The notes under the pieces were generated by a model. That model worked only from the letters and a program-made list of their open reading frames with translations, was not told the DNA's origin and did no database searches. Below are positions 47,055 to 56,466 of a stretch of DNA of 64,000 nt, piece by piece; position 1 is the first letter of the stretch; every line of letters begins with the position of its first letter. This stretch comes from Lapidilactobacillus achengensis (lineage in GTDB: Bacteria; Bacillota; Bacilli; Lactobacillales; Lactobacillaceae): positions 1 through 64,000 of the forward strand of contig NZ_RHOV01000007.1 in NCBI RefSeq assembly GCF_003946655.1. Direction: 5' to 3'. The position numbers and the translations under genes are program-made.

Positions 47055-47921
47055 TTAGAAATCGTGATACTGCTGATAAACGGTTTGCCGCGGTAAACCT
47101 TGCTCCTGGGCAATTTGTTTGATGGCCTGATTGGGCTTGATCCCCGTCGCGATCAACGCTTGCACCGCCGCCTGCAAGTCCGCAGGCGCCAATGGCGCCG
47201 CGGTCACCGGTGTGATTGGCGCTGCCGCCAGCAACAGGACGTATTCCCCGCGCGGATCGTGCTCCGCATACCAAGCCTGCAATTCAGCCAAGGTCCCCCG
47301 CTCAAACGATTCATGTAACTTGGTCAGTTCTCGACCTAATACCAAGGAGCGATCCGCCGGGAAAACCGTGGCCAAATCGGCTAAGGTTCGGCGCAAATGA
47401 TGCGGCGATTCGTAGAGGATCGTGGTTTCTCGGCGTTGGGTCAACTCGGTCAACGCGATCCGCAAGTCCTTCTTTTTCCGGGGTAAAAAGCCATAGAAAT
47501 AAAAGGGTTGTGGGGTCAACCCAGAAGCAATCAACGCCGTGATCCCGGCACTGGCGCCTGGCAACGGTACCACGGCGATGCCCGCCGCGATCGCCGCCTG
47601 CACCAGTTCTTGGCCAGGATCAGAAATCGAAGGCAGCCCGGCGTCAGAAACCTGGGCAATCGTCGTGCCTGCCAACAGCTTCGCCACCAATTCCGGGATC
47701 CGTTGTTGGGTATTATGCTCGTGGAAACTGATCTGTGGGGTTTTGATCGCAAAATGGGCCAACAGTTTCCCGGTATTGCGCGTGTCTTCGGCTGCGATCA
47801 AGTCCACCTGCTGTAAGGTCGCCACCGCTCGATAAGTCATATCGTCCAAATTTCCGATCGGTGTCGGCACCAAAAAAAGGGTCCCTTGCGCCGTCGGTTC
47901 AAAACTCTGCTGAATCCGCAA
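47055..47921 (-). CDS. rsmI: 16S rRNA (cytidine(1402)-2'-O)-methyltransferase
   Basis: A 288-residue tetrapyrrole-methylase-fold enzyme. GTLFLVPTPIGNLDDMTYRAV, AAEDTRNTGKLL, VSDAGLPSISDPG and PLPGASAGITALIASGL are RsmI signatures. It methylates C1402 of 16S rRNA. Start TTG at 47921 has GGAGGG at 7 nt. Last gene of the dnaX-recR-tmk-holB-yabA cluster, in conserved order. Confidence 0.97.
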   Translation of the reverse strand: MRIQQSFEPTAQGTLFLVPTPIGNLDDMTYRAVATLQQVDLIAAEDTRNTGKLLAHFAIKTPQISFHEHNTQQRIPELVAKLLAGTTIAQVSDAGLPSISDPGQELVQAAIAAGIAVVPLPGASAGITALIASGLTPQPFYFYGFLPRKKKDLRIALTELTQRRETTILYESPHHLRRTLADLATVFPADRSLVLGRELTKLHESFERGTLAELQAWYAEHDPRGEYVLLLAAAPITPVTAAPLAPADLQAAVQALIATGIKPNQAIKQIAQEQGLPRQTVYQQYHDF

Positions 47922-47935
47922 AAGATGACCCTCCG

Positions 47936-48286
47936 TTATTTCTTCTGGTGTGAACGGTTATTGCCATAAATAATGTTGGTGCAAAAAGCGCAGGGCTCAT
48001 TGTTCTCCCGGCGAGCGCCATACATCATGTTGCAAATATGATAACCGCTATCGTAAAGCTTCTCTAGATTGCGCCGTGACGGCAACATTGCTGGTTTCGG
48101 TTCCGTTTCTGTCGAAGGCGCCAACTCGTTCAAGCGCCCGCGCAAATGTTTATTCTCAATGATCAATTCAGCGTTCTGTTCAAGAACACGATTAAGCTCT
48201 TGACGAAATCCCGCCAAGTCGTGAGCTAAGTTATCGGCTTCGGTTGACAAACGCTGAAAATCAGTAAAAGGATCGCGTTGATTCAT
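47936..48286 (-). CDS. yabA: replication initiation control protein YabA
   Basis: A 116-residue protein: N-terminal leucine-rich coiled coil (LAHDLAGFRQELNRVLEQNAELIIENKHLRGRL) and a C-terminal zinc motif GYHICN..CAFCTNIIYG. YabA binds DnaA and DnaN to prevent over-initiation. ATG overlaps the holB stop as ATGA. Confidence 0.96.
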   Translation of the reverse strand: MNQRDPFTDFQRLSTEADNLAHDLAGFRQELNRVLEQNAELIIENKHLRGRLNELAPSTETEPKPAMLPSRRNLEKLYDSGYHICNMMYGARRENNEPCAFCTNIIYGNNRSHQKK

Positions 48287-49275
48287 TTAAAATTTCCCTC
48301 TTTTATCAAAATTAGTTGTAGAGATAACTGCTCCAAAGTATTCTGAAAACTAACGTTGGCGTCCAACTGCTGTTTGACCCCTAGCGCCTGACTCAAAAAG
48401 CGCGTGACCTGCGACGCTGACAATTTTGCCGCTAGCTCTTGTTGCCGTTCTTTCTGCTGCGGCCAGCGCAACGCCGTGGTCAACTGGAATTTCGTGGTGA
48501 ATAAATCACTAAAAGCCATGATCAACAGCTCTTCCAAGAATTGATGCATGGGTTTCGCCTTAAAGCGTGGCAAAATCGTACTCTGGACTTGGGCAAACGC
48601 CAACGGTTGCCCTTGGGCCAAGTTCTCGTACCATTGCCAGAAGGCGCTTAAGGTCTCTTGAAAGAGATCCTGCTCCTGAAGCTCCTTGATCGTCGCCAAC
48701 GTCAGCGGCATCTGGCTCAACAAGTGTCCTAATTCCGGTGTGACCCCCAGCGTGGCGATCTGCGCGGCCCGCTCCGCCAAAACCGGTTCGGGCAATAAGA
48801 CAGTTTGGACCCGCGAACGGATTGTCGGCAAAATCTGTGCCAGCCGCGTGGTCGTCAAAATAATCAGAACTTGGCTGACCGGCTCTTCCAAAAACTTAAG
48901 CAGAGAGTTGGCCGCAGGTAACGTCATTTTATCAGCATCTGCAATCACGAAGACACGGCGATTGGACAGGCCGCTTTTACTCAGTTCCTGCTTTAAAAAC
49001 CTGACGTCATCCACCCCAATGGATTGGGTCGCTGTTTGAACCACCAAATAATCCGGATTATTGCCATTCTGAATCCGTAAGCATTCCGCGCAATGGCCGC
49101 AAGGAGCGCCATCTTCGGTCAACTGCGAACAAAACAAGCGCTCCGCTAGCCACTGAGCCAAGGCTAAAGCGCCAGCATTGACCGGCTCCGCAAACAAATA
49201 GGCGTGACTCAAATGGTCCGTCGCAATCAGATTTTTAAAATGGGTTTGGATGTCCGCCAGTGTTAACTTCTCCAT
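48283..49275 (-). CDS. holB: DNA polymerase III subunit delta'
   Basis: A 330-residue clamp-loader subunit of AAA+ fold. SHAYLFAEPVNAG replaces the Walker A lysine, as usual for delta'. The zinc module CSQLTEDGAPCGHCAEC and FLEEPVSQVLIILTTTRLAQILPTIRSR (sensor 1) are visible. ATG at 49275 is chosen over an adjacent GTG; the SD is weak, coupling to darA is likely. Confidence 0.94.
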   Translation of the reverse strand: MEKLTLADIQTHFKNLIATDHLSHAYLFAEPVNAGALALAQWLAERLFCSQLTEDGAPCGHCAECLRIQNGNNPDYLVVQTATQSIGVDDVRFLKQELSKSGLSNRRVFVIADADKMTLPAANSLLKFLEEPVSQVLIILTTTRLAQILPTIRSRVQTVLLPEPVLAERAAQIATLGVTPELGHLLSQMPLTLATIKELQEQDLFQETLSAFWQWYENLAQGQPLAFAQVQSTILPRFKAKPMHQFLEELLIMAFSDLFTTKFQLTTALRWPQQKERQQELAAKLSASQVTRFLSQALGVKQQLDANVSFQNTLEQLSLQLILIKEGNFK

Positions 49276-49287
49276 CACGACCGCAGA

Positions 49288-49617
49288 CTAAAAATGATGG
49301 AACTGATCCACTGGCATGACAAAGACTGTGGCGCCGCCAACTTGGACTTCAATCGGGTAAGGCATCGAACTATCGCCCATTGGATCCAAATTAGCCGGTG
49401 GCGTCATAAACTGTTGCCGAGCGTGAGAAGTCTGCTTGATGAGCTCCAAGACTTCCTCGACCCGATCATCTTCCACCCCAACGATAAAGGTTGTATTGCC
49501 GGAACGTAAAAACCCGCCAGTCGTTGAGAGCTTGGTTGCCCGAATGTTGGCATCAATAAACTCGTTACTTAAAATATTGGCATCTTTATCTTGCACGATC
49601 GCTAAAATCAACTTCAT
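49288..49617 (-). CDS. darA: cyclic-di-AMP receptor DarA (PstA/YaaQ)
   Basis: A 109-residue PII-like protein. LILAIVQDKDANILSNEFIDANIRATKLSTTGGFLRSGNTTFIVGVEDDRV is the conserved DarA region containing the c-di-AMP pocket. Its target is unknown. SD AGGAGG. Between tmk and holB, its usual location. Confidence 0.97.
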   Translation of the reverse strand: MKLILAIVQDKDANILSNEFIDANIRATKLSTTGGFLRSGNTTFIVGVEDDRVEEVLELIKQTSHARQQFMTPPANLDPMGDSSMPYPIEVQVGGATVFVMPVDQFHHF

Positions 49618-49648
49618 GGTAGTTCCTCCTTTAATTGATCAGTGTCTA

Positions 49649-50290
49649 TTAATCCGAATTCCTAGCTTGAAAATGTTCCTTGATGATTGCTAAGCAGTCC
49701 TGTTGAACCAACGCCAGCGGACGATCGGCGTCCACGGCGATCATCCGCTGCGGGTTGGCCGCCAATAACGTCTGATAAGTATCACGGACCCGTTGATGGA
49801 AAGCCAGCTTTTGCCCTTCCAGGCGGTCGAAGCCGGCGCCTAACTTCTGGACCCGTTGCAAACCAACGGTCACCGGAACGTCCAGATAGAGCGTCAAATC
49901 AGGATAATGACCTTGGATCGCGAAATCATTCAACGCGGCGACCTGATCCGTGCCTAACTGGTGCCCACCACCTTGGTAAGCCACCGAGCTGTCCACAAAG
50001 CGATCACAAAGGACGATTTTGTCGGCGGCCAAAGCTGGCTCAATGACTTCGACCAAATGTTGCCGCCGGGACGCCGCGAACAACAGCGCCTCGGTCCAGT
50101 CATCCATTTCCTGATTATTGACATCTAGAATGATTTGCCGGATCTTCTCGGCGATGGCGCTACCGCCTGGTTCTCGTGTGACCACGATTTGTTGACCGGT
50201 TTGGCTGGCCAAGGGTTGCATCAACTCTTGGATCACCGTGGACTTACCAGCGCCATCAGGTCCCTCAAACGAAATAAAAAATCCTGCCAT
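49649..50290 (-). CDS. tmk: thymidylate kinase
   Basis: A 213-residue dTMP kinase. P-loop FEGPDGAGKST, DRFVDSSVAYQG (the DR(Y/F) motif) and a LID region near FDRLEGQKLAFHQRV. It makes dTDP for DNA synthesis. SD AGAGGGG. Confidence 0.98.
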   Translation of the reverse strand: MAGFFISFEGPDGAGKSTVIQELMQPLASQTGQQIVVTREPGGSAIAEKIRQIILDVNNQEMDDWTEALLFAASRRQHLVEVIEPALAADKIVLCDRFVDSSVAYQGGGHQLGTDQVAALNDFAIQGHYPDLTLYLDVPVTVGLQRVQKLGAGFDRLEGQKLAFHQRVRDTYQTLLAANPQRMIAVDADRPLALVQQDCLAIIKEHFQARNSD

Positions 50291-50393
50291 TTGACCCCTC
50301 TACCTTCATTGTACGAATAATACTTTTTTGCTGCAAATATCTGCTTCTGCTTGCTTGGTCCGCAACTGTGGCCGGCAACTAACCGGATCATGG

Positions 50394-50636
50394 CTAGCGC
50401 GCCACCACAGACCGCAGCGTTTTGGCCTTGGTGCCGCGATAGCGGGCCTCTTGATACAGCAAATTGAATTTAGCCTGCTGCAGTTTGATGCTATCAACAA
50501 ACTGGATGGGATCTTCCAATCCCTGATTGGCCGCTTTTTGCAGGCGCTGGAGCTGATCTTGGACCTGATCCAATTCCGCTCGCAAGATCTCATCGCCTTG
50601 ATGGCGCAATTGATGCTTGGGTTTGAACAAACTCAA
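50394..50636 (-). CDS. yaaL: YaaL family protein (DUF2508)
   Basis: An 80-residue, mainly helical protein recognised by its conserved place after recR and by [23 protein letters not shown]. Function unknown. ATG overlaps the recR stop as ATGA. Confidence 0.88.
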   Translation of the reverse strand: MSLFKPKHQLRHQGDEILRAELDQVQDQLQRLQKAANQGLEDPIQFVDSIKLQQAKFNLLYQEARYRGTKAKTLRSVVAR

Positions 50637-51229
50637 ATTTCCCGCCGCCCTTCAACCGCGCGCTGCAAAGTCATTTCGTCCGCATATTCAATATCCGATC
50701 CCACCGCTAATCCGTGGGCCAAGCGCGTGACCTTGATCCCCGCAGGCTTGATCAAACGCGCCAAATACATGGCGGTGGCCTCACCTTCAGGAGAGGCGTT
50801 CGTGGCGACGATCACTTCATTGACGTCACTTTTTTGCAGGCGTTTGATCAGGGCGGCAATATTCAGATCCTCAGGCCCCTTGCCATCCATCGGGGACAAG
50901 ACCCCGTGCAAAACATGATAGCGACCTTGGTAGTCATGCATTTTCTCAAGGGCCATGATATCCTTTGGCTGTTCCACCACCAAGATCTGTTCCTGATTCC
51001 GATTGGGATCACGACAGATCTCACAGGGATCAACATCGGTGATATTCCCGCAAATACTACAATAATGGAGGTCCCGCTTTGCCCTCAATAAGCTGTCGGC
51101 GAATTGCTGGACCGCCTCTTCATCCATATCAATGGTATAAAAAGCCAAGCGGGTCGCTGATTTACTACCGATACCCGGCAATTTCATATAACTGTCGATC
51201 AATTTCGCGATTGCTTCAGGATATTGCAT
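50633..51229 (-). CDS. recR: recombination mediator RecR
   Basis: A 198-residue protein: HhH segment ([15 protein letters not shown]), zinc finger [16 protein letters not shown], Toprim domain ([16 protein letters not shown]) and a Walker-like end. With RecF/RecO it loads RecA on gapped DNA. SD GGTGTG. Confidence 0.98.
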   Translation of the reverse strand: MQYPEAIAKLIDSYMKLPGIGSKSATRLAFYTIDMDEEAVQQFADSLLRAKRDLHYCSICGNITDVDPCEICRDPNRNQEQILVVEQPKDIMALEKMHDYQGRYHVLHGVLSPMDGKGPEDLNIAALIKRLQKSDVNEVIVATNASPEGEATAMYLARLIKPAGIKVTRLAHGLAVGSDIEYADEMTLQRAVEGRREI

Positions 51230-51242
51230 TTCTGATCACACC

Positions 51243-51551
51243 TTACATTAAGCCGCGGGTATATTGCCCCATTGTTTGTTCTGTTTGTTGATCAACAGTT
51301 TGTAACACATTGTTGATGGCCTCGATCACTAAATCCTCCAACATATCCGGATCATCGGGATCGATCACATCTGGTTTGATCGTCAAATCAGTCACTTCGC
51401 GTTTACCGTTCATTTTGATCGTGACATAGTCATTAGCCGATTGACCGGTGAACTCGGTTTCATCCAACTGAGCTTGGGCCGCCTTCATTTCTTTCTGTAA
51501 CTTTTGCATCTTTTTCATCATGCCAGCCATATTTCCAGGATTTCCCCGCAT
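51243..51551 (-). CDS. nucleoid-associated protein YbaB/EbfC
   Basis: A 102-residue DNA-binding protein: MKKMQKLQKEMKAAQAQLDE helix, then VTIKMNGKREVTDLTIKPDVIDPDDPDMLEDLVIEAINNV. The ATG at 51551 has AGAGG upstream. In the conserved dnaX-ybaB-recR order. Confidence 0.95.
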   Translation of the reverse strand: MRGNPGNMAGMMKKMQKLQKEMKAAQAQLDETEFTGQSANDYVTIKMNGKREVTDLTIKPDVIDPDDPDMLEDLVIEAINNVLQTVDQQTEQTMGQYTRGLM

Positions 51552-51614
51552 TTCAAAAACCTCTTTCATTATCATTATTGATCAGATTAACTTTGTTTTT
51601 CGAAACGATTCTTC

Positions 51615-53441
51615 TCAGTCTTGCTTAACCGTAACATTACCCGCGCCGAAAAGTTGCTGTGCTTGTTGGGTCGCGGTCAAGGGCGCCGCTTGATCCGGAC
51701 TTGCGGCGGTTTCAGCCGACTGTGGCGCCGCTGCTTTCCCTTCAGCCGTTACGGCAGACTGGGCCGCTGGTGGTGCCACTGGTTGTTTTTGTTTCTTGGC
51801 GCGATGTTGTTGAATGAACTCTTGGCGCAATTTCGGCCACTGCGCTTCCTCGACCAAAACAATCTCAGCGTCATTGTTCATGAAATGATTCAATTCACTT
51901 TTCAGATCGGCTTGCAAGGATTGGTCGCCATTGGCCGTCTTCAAGGTAAACGCGTAAGTAAAAGCGACAACGATCGCCGCCGGACTAGCCGCGACCGGTT
52001 GAGCCACTTTCATCATTGCTCGTTTGGCGGGGGATAATTTATCTAACATATCTGGCCAAACATTCTGAACCGCATCCAGATCATGGCGCGTCGCCTGGGC
52101 CAAAACCTGATTAACCGCCTCACGGTTGATTTTCACAGTGCCACGGCGCTGACCACCAGCGCCGGAAGTTGGTCGCGCCGCAGCGTTGCGTCCGCCGCCA
52201 GACGCCGGTTGCTGCTGTAACCGAGCCACCGTCGCCGCGAGTTCTTGAACTTGGGTCCGGAGCTGCGTCAGTTCGCCAGCGGGCGCCGTTGACTCAACCT
52301 GCGGATCGGCCCGATCTGAGCTCGGGTTGCCCGTTGGAGCCGCGCTAGCCACTTCAGTCTCAGCGGTCACGAACCGAACCGTTAACACCTCCAAAAACAA
52401 ATCACTATGAGCGCTGGTTCGTAACTGCAACAACGTTTCATTGGCCTGATCGATCATTCGATAAAGCCGTTCATTGGCAATCTGTGTCGCGAAAGGCAAC
52501 AACTCGGTGGGCAGCGCGCGATAATCCAAAGCTTGCAATAATTCCGGACTACTCTTTTGCAATAATAGGTTCCGCAACAAGGCAATCACGCCTTCGATCA
52601 AGCGCGCCGCCGCCCGGCCGTTCATGAACAATGATGTGATCGTCTTCAGCGCCTGATCCAAATCATTGTTGAAAATAGCGACAAGATATTGCGCCAATTG
52701 CTGATCACTGGCATCGCCGGTCACTTCCAAGGCATTCTCCAGCGAAACATGGTCCTGACCAAAAGACAACACCTGATCAAGAATACTCAGGGCGTCACGC
52801 ATCCCGCCGTCCGCGGCGCGACTGATCACATCCAGCGCCTCGGGATCATAAGTGATTTGCTTATCAGTCAGAATTTTAACCATTTGTTCGGTTAAATCGG
52901 CCGCCACGATCCGCCGAAATGAGAACCGTTGCGTCCGGGAAATAATAGTTGCCGGTACCTTCTGTAGTTCCGTCGTCGCCAAAATGAAAATCACATGGGC
53001 CGGTGGTTCCTCCAGCGTTTTCAGAAGTGCGTTGAAAGCCCCGGTCGACAACATATGGACTTCATCAATGATGTAGACTTTATATTTCGCCTCAGTGGGC
53101 GGATATTTGACCTTATCGCGAATATCACGAATCTCATCGACGCCATTATTGGACGCCGCGTCAATCTCGATCACATCGGTCAGTCGATTCTCATTGACCG
53201 CCTGACAGATAGCGCATTGGTTGCAGGGCTCGCCATCAACTGGGTGTAAGCAATTGACTGCCTTGGCGAAAATCTTCGCGCAGGAAGTCTTCCCAGTGCC
53301 TCGTGGACCCGCAAATAAATAAGCATGACTGATTTGATCCGTAATGATCGCGTTTCGGAGTGTTTGCGTGACGATCTTCTGACCAATGACCTGCGCAAAC
53401 GTCTGTGGCCGCCAAACCCGATATAGTGCTTGATAGGCCAT
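51615..53441 (-). CDS. dnaX: DNA polymerase III subunits gamma/tau
   Basis: A 608-residue clamp-loader ATPase. Walker A GPRGTGKTSC, zinc module CLHPVDGEPCNQC, DEVHML and sensor 1 ATTELQKVPATIISR. The C-terminal tau region is Ala/Gln/Pro-rich. The ATG at 53441 has GGAGG upstream; the longer frame upstream is leader. Confidence 0.97.
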   Translation of the reverse strand: MAYQALYRVWRPQTFAQVIGQKIVTQTLRNAIITDQISHAYLFAGPRGTGKTSCAKIFAKAVNCLHPVDGEPCNQCAICQAVNENRLTDVIEIDAASNNGVDEIRDIRDKVKYPPTEAKYKVYIIDEVHMLSTGAFNALLKTLEEPPAHVIFILATTELQKVPATIISRTQRFSFRRIVAADLTEQMVKILTDKQITYDPEALDVISRAADGGMRDALSILDQVLSFGQDHVSLENALEVTGDASDQQLAQYLVAIFNNDLDQALKTITSLFMNGRAAARLIEGVIALLRNLLLQKSSPELLQALDYRALPTELLPFATQIANERLYRMIDQANETLLQLRTSAHSDLFLEVLTVRFVTAETEVASAAPTGNPSSDRADPQVESTAPAGELTQLRTQVQELAATVARLQQQPASGGGRNAAARPTSGAGGQRRGTVKINREAVNQVLAQATRHDLDAVQNVWPDMLDKLSPAKRAMMKVAQPVAASPAAIVVAFTYAFTLKTANGDQSLQADLKSELNHFMNNDAEIVLVEEAQWPKLRQEFIQQHRAKKQKQPVAPPAAQSAVTAEGKAAAPQSAETAASPDQAAPLTATQQAQQLFGAGNVTVKQD

Positions 53442-53759
53442 CCGAGCACCGCCTCCTATCTGAATCGTTCCCATTTTCCGATCACTAACCAACAGCACCT
53501 AACCCTGTCCAGTAGTGATCGCTTTTAAAACCATATTTTAACCTTAACACATTTTTGTCGCCGCGGCCGTCTAGAAATTGCAAACAGCGACGGCGATTCC
53601 ACTTTGATTCGGCCACAACAGCCGGCCCACGAACTAAATTATCTCAATCAACCACTGACGCATTTTAATTTCGCATGTCTTAACTTTATCAAAAATGGGC
53701 ATCAAATACCATGATCCCCATTGATTCAAGCTACATTTTAATAAAAAAGTACAAAAAAA

Positions 53760-53842
53760 TAAGGCACATGCCACAGCGAGCTTAGTGCTGCTTCCTTCCG
53801 GACCTGACACAATTCACAGGTGAGACATTGCCTTAGCCTTAC
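53760..53842 (-). ncRNA. ffs: bacterial small signal recognition particle RNA (4.5S type)
   Basis: On the minus strand the sequence contains the invariant domain IV loop GTCAGGTCCGGAAGGAAGCAGCACTAAG, embedded between pairing AAGGCAATGT and GCATGTGCCTT arms, and ends in a T7 terminator. It binds Ffh for membrane protein targeting. Ends are approximate. Confidence 0.96.
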
Positions 53843-53950
53843 GGCAATTACTATTGTAACGAATCTACCGCAAAAAAGCCAGTATTTTTATAGAAGTGTT
53901 GCTAAAGACGATCAATTTGTAGAAATATTTCTAACCAAACTAGGCGAGAC

Positions 53951-54490
53951 TTAGCTTGGCGGAGCTTGACCGCCTGCTTCTTGTGCCCGCCGTTGTAATT
54001 TGGCCGCCTTTTGTCGTTGGCGGATCTGGCGGAAAAACTGCTGTAACAGCGCCTGCGCTTGCGCTCGCTGCACATCGGGATACACCTGCGGCTGATGATT
54101 GAAGCGGTCATCACGCAACAGGTCGACCAACGTGCCCGCTGCGCCCGCTTTCGGATCCGGCGCGCCATAGTAGACTTCGGCGATCCGGCTATTAATGATT
54201 GCCCCGGCGCACATGGGACAAGGCTCCAAGGTCACAAATAAGCGGCAACGTTCCAATCGCCAGCTGCCACTTGCCTGACAAGCTTGGCGAATCGCCATCA
54301 ACTCGGCGTGGTCCGTGGCGTCCTGGCTATGTTCCCGCAAATTATGGGCGCGGGCAATGATCTGGCCATCCAACTCGATGATCGCTCCGATCGGCACCTC
54401 ACCAAGCGCGGCCGCGGTTTGAGCCTCGACCAAGGCAGCGCCCATCAATTTGTCGATCTGCGCGGCTGGTAATGGGGTTAAACTTAGCAA
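53951..54490 (-). CDS. tadA: tRNA-specific adenosine deaminase TadA
   Basis: A 179-residue deaminase that makes inosine-34 in tRNA-Arg(ACG). Zinc and catalytic motifs are DHAELMAI (His, Glu) and PCPMCAGAI (two Cys). The start chosen is TTG at 54490, because AAAGGA lies 8-9 nt upstream; a further TTG at 54511 has no SD. Upstream of the SRP RNA and dnaX, a conserved order. Confidence 0.95.
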   Translation of the reverse strand: MLSLTPLPAAQIDKLMGAALVEAQTAAALGEVPIGAIIELDGQIIARAHNLREHSQDATDHAELMAIRQACQASGSWRLERCRLFVTLEPCPMCAGAIINSRIAEVYYGAPDPKAGAAGTLVDLLRDDRFNHQPQVYPDVQRAQAQALLQQFFRQIRQRQKAAKLQRRAQEAGGQAPPS

Positions 54491-54653
54491 GCTTCTCGTC
54501 CTTTCTGCCAAAAAATGTTACACTAAACTATATCAATTCACTGATGAGTGATGACTGACCAGTTCCGTCGCTAATTTAATGATCTGGTCGCTCAGCGAAA
54601 GGAGACCAGCGAAAAGTGCCCAACATTACTCGGGCACCACTTCGCGTTTACCG

Positions 54654-55529
54654 ATGAACGAACCCTTTGATTTGTTAATGCGCCTCAAAAATACGTTTCC
54701 CAAAGCTCGCGCCTTGAAAGGCCCCCAAGAAGCAACCCCGCAAGAACGGGCCTGGTCTTTTGCCGGCAACTGGCTGGCGATCAGCAAGAAAGAGCTGAAC
54801 AATACCAGCACCCAAATCTTACAAAATTTAAGTGATCAGAATTTCATTGCCGCCGACCAAAGCAATCCTTGGTACCAATTTCTCACGCAACAATCCACGA
54901 TCTTACCAAAGACGACCGCCAAATCAGTGCGCCTGGTCCAGTTTCGCACCACGGTCCAAGATAGCCACGACCGCCGAGAATTCGCCCACGCCATCGCCGA
55001 TTTATTCAGTCATTTACTGACTAATTTTTACTTGAACGAAAACACCTTGATCATTGTCCAAGCCAATGGTCCTGAAACACTGACGCTAGTTGAGCTGGAA
55101 AGCATCCTGCAAACGATTGAAAGTGACTTCATGGTCAAAACGCAAGCTTTTGTTGGCAATTATTGGCCAGTTGATGAACAATTGGCGGCGATTTTCAATG
55201 AAGAACAGGCAGTTTTCGCGAAATCAACGTCGTCAGTCAGCAGCCTGGCCACGTTGGCGCTGGACTATTATGCCCGGCCGCAACTGCGGAAGTCTCCGTT
55301 GGCGCAACAGCTGAACACGATTCTTAGCCAAGATGCTGAAATCAAGGATGTGGTCCTCGCCCTTTATCAAAGCGCCGGCAATCTCAGCTCAGCCGCCAAG
55401 AAACTGTTCTTGCATCGCAACACCTTGCAATATCGGCTCGAGCGCTTCTACGAGGCCACCAACCTGAATCTAAAGCAGATGGATGACCTAGTTCTTTGCT
55501 ACTTATTGCTGACCGCCTTCAACGATTGA
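54654..55529 (+). CDS. PucR/CdaR-type helix-turn-helix regulator
   Basis: A protein of about 291 residues. The C-terminal PucR-type HTH is clear: GNLSSAAKKLFLHRNTLQYRLERFYEATNLNL. The middle (about 100-220) is a poorly conserved GGDEF-like or regulatory region. Members of this family respond to metabolites; some lactobacillar relatives neighbour leucine-rich transport genes. No target gene is evident here. The start is uncertain: ATG at 54654 lacks a clear SD, and the frame remains open to 54579. Confidence 0.8.
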   Translation: MNEPFDLLMRLKNTFPKARALKGPQEATPQERAWSFAGNWLAISKKELNNTSTQILQNLSDQNFIAADQSNPWYQFLTQQSTILPKTTAKSVRLVQFRTTVQDSHDRREFAHAIADLFSHLLTNFYLNENTLIIVQANGPETLTLVELESILQTIESDFMVKTQAFVGNYWPVDEQLAAIFNEEQAVFAKSTSSVSSLATLALDYYARPQLRKSPLAQQLNTILSQDAEIKDVVLALYQSAGNLSSAAKKLFLHRNTLQYRLERFYEATNLNLKQMDDLVLCYLLLTAFND

Positions 55530-55534
55530 GCCTG

Positions 55535-56164
55535 CTACCAACTCATTTGCGCCTGTAAAATATAGTAACCTTTATCCCGTTGCCGCACTTGCGCAAGGGG
55601 ATATTTTTCTTGGAGTAATTTCAGGGCTGACGGCGCCCCCTGCTTCTTTTGCAAAACAGCCAAGAGTTGACCCTGATCAGTCAAATGTTGCTGCCCTGAC
55701 GTAAGAAAATCGCGGACAACCGCCTTACCCGCACGCACTGGCGGATTCGTCAGAATCAAATCAAAACGCTGATCAGTCAAGGCTGTGTATGCTTGACTGG
55801 CCAAAATGGTCACCTGATCCGCGACTTGGTTGACCCGGGCATTCTCAACCGCTAGATCCAGCGCCCGTTGGTTGACGTCCACCATGGTCACTTGCGCTTG
55901 GGGGTAAGCCTTGGCCACACTGATCCCTACCGGCCCATAGCCACACCCCAGATCCAGACAAGTGAAGTCCGGCTTAATGGCCGCCAACGCCGCCAGCAAA
56001 GCCGCGCTACTATTCAGCAACACCACCGTCCCGTAGTCCACCCGCGACCGCGAGAAAACCCCACGATCGGTGGTCAATTGCAATGACTGCCCCAGTAAGG
56101 TGAAGTCAAATGTTTCCCGTTGATGGTCTAGCTCCGGATCGTTCTCAAAATATTGATTAGCCAT
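55535..56164 (-). CDS. class I SAM-dependent methyltransferase, RsmC-like
   Basis: A 209-residue methyltransferase. Motif I DLGCGYGPVGIS, the acidic VTMVDVN and the catalytic LTNPPVRAGK (N-P-P) indicate N-methylation of guanine, as in RsmC (16S G1207). In Firmicutes this is the YbxB family. ATG follows AATGGGG. Upstream neighbours are repeats, not genes. Confidence 0.92.
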   Translation of the reverse strand: MANQYFENDPELDHQRETFDFTLLGQSLQLTTDRGVFSRSRVDYGTVVLLNSSAALLAALAAIKPDFTCLDLGCGYGPVGISVAKAYPQAQVTMVDVNQRALDLAVENARVNQVADQVTILASQAYTALTDQRFDLILTNPPVRAGKAVVRDFLTSGQQHLTDQGQLLAVLQKKQGAPSALKLLQEKYPLAQVRQRDKGYYILQAQMSW

Positions 56165-56283
56165 CTGGTTACCCCATTTCTCTCATTGATTCAAACTGCC
56201 TTGCTCATTATAGCATGGATTCCCGCCAGCTTTGTTAGTGGATTTGTCCCCAGATACCCCTTTCAACGAAATTGATGAAAAAA

Positions 56284-56405
56284 AGAGTGAGAGCCACCCC
56301 GGGTTGCTTCTGAGCATTAACCTAGCAAAGGTTTTGGAAGCCGTACTTTGCTTCCGGAACCTTTGCGTAGCTAAGCGGAAGAAGCTGGGGTGGCGAACAC
56401 GTTTC
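56284..56405 (+). repeat. dispersed hairpin repeat, copy C
   Basis: The best-formed copy, 122 bp. GCCACCCC/GGGGTGGC, GCTTCT/AGAAGC, GC(A)TTA/TAAGC, CTA/TAG, then a 17-bp inner stem GCAAAGGTTTTGGAAGC with GCTTCCGGAACCTTTGC (two G-T pairs) around an 8-nt loop. In RNA this would be one long, nearly continuous hairpin. Confidence 0.9.
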
Positions 56406-56466
56406 AATCATGCCCGCGGCTTGCGCTGCGCGTGGCGTTGGTGGTTGACAGATGTGGTGGGGCTCC

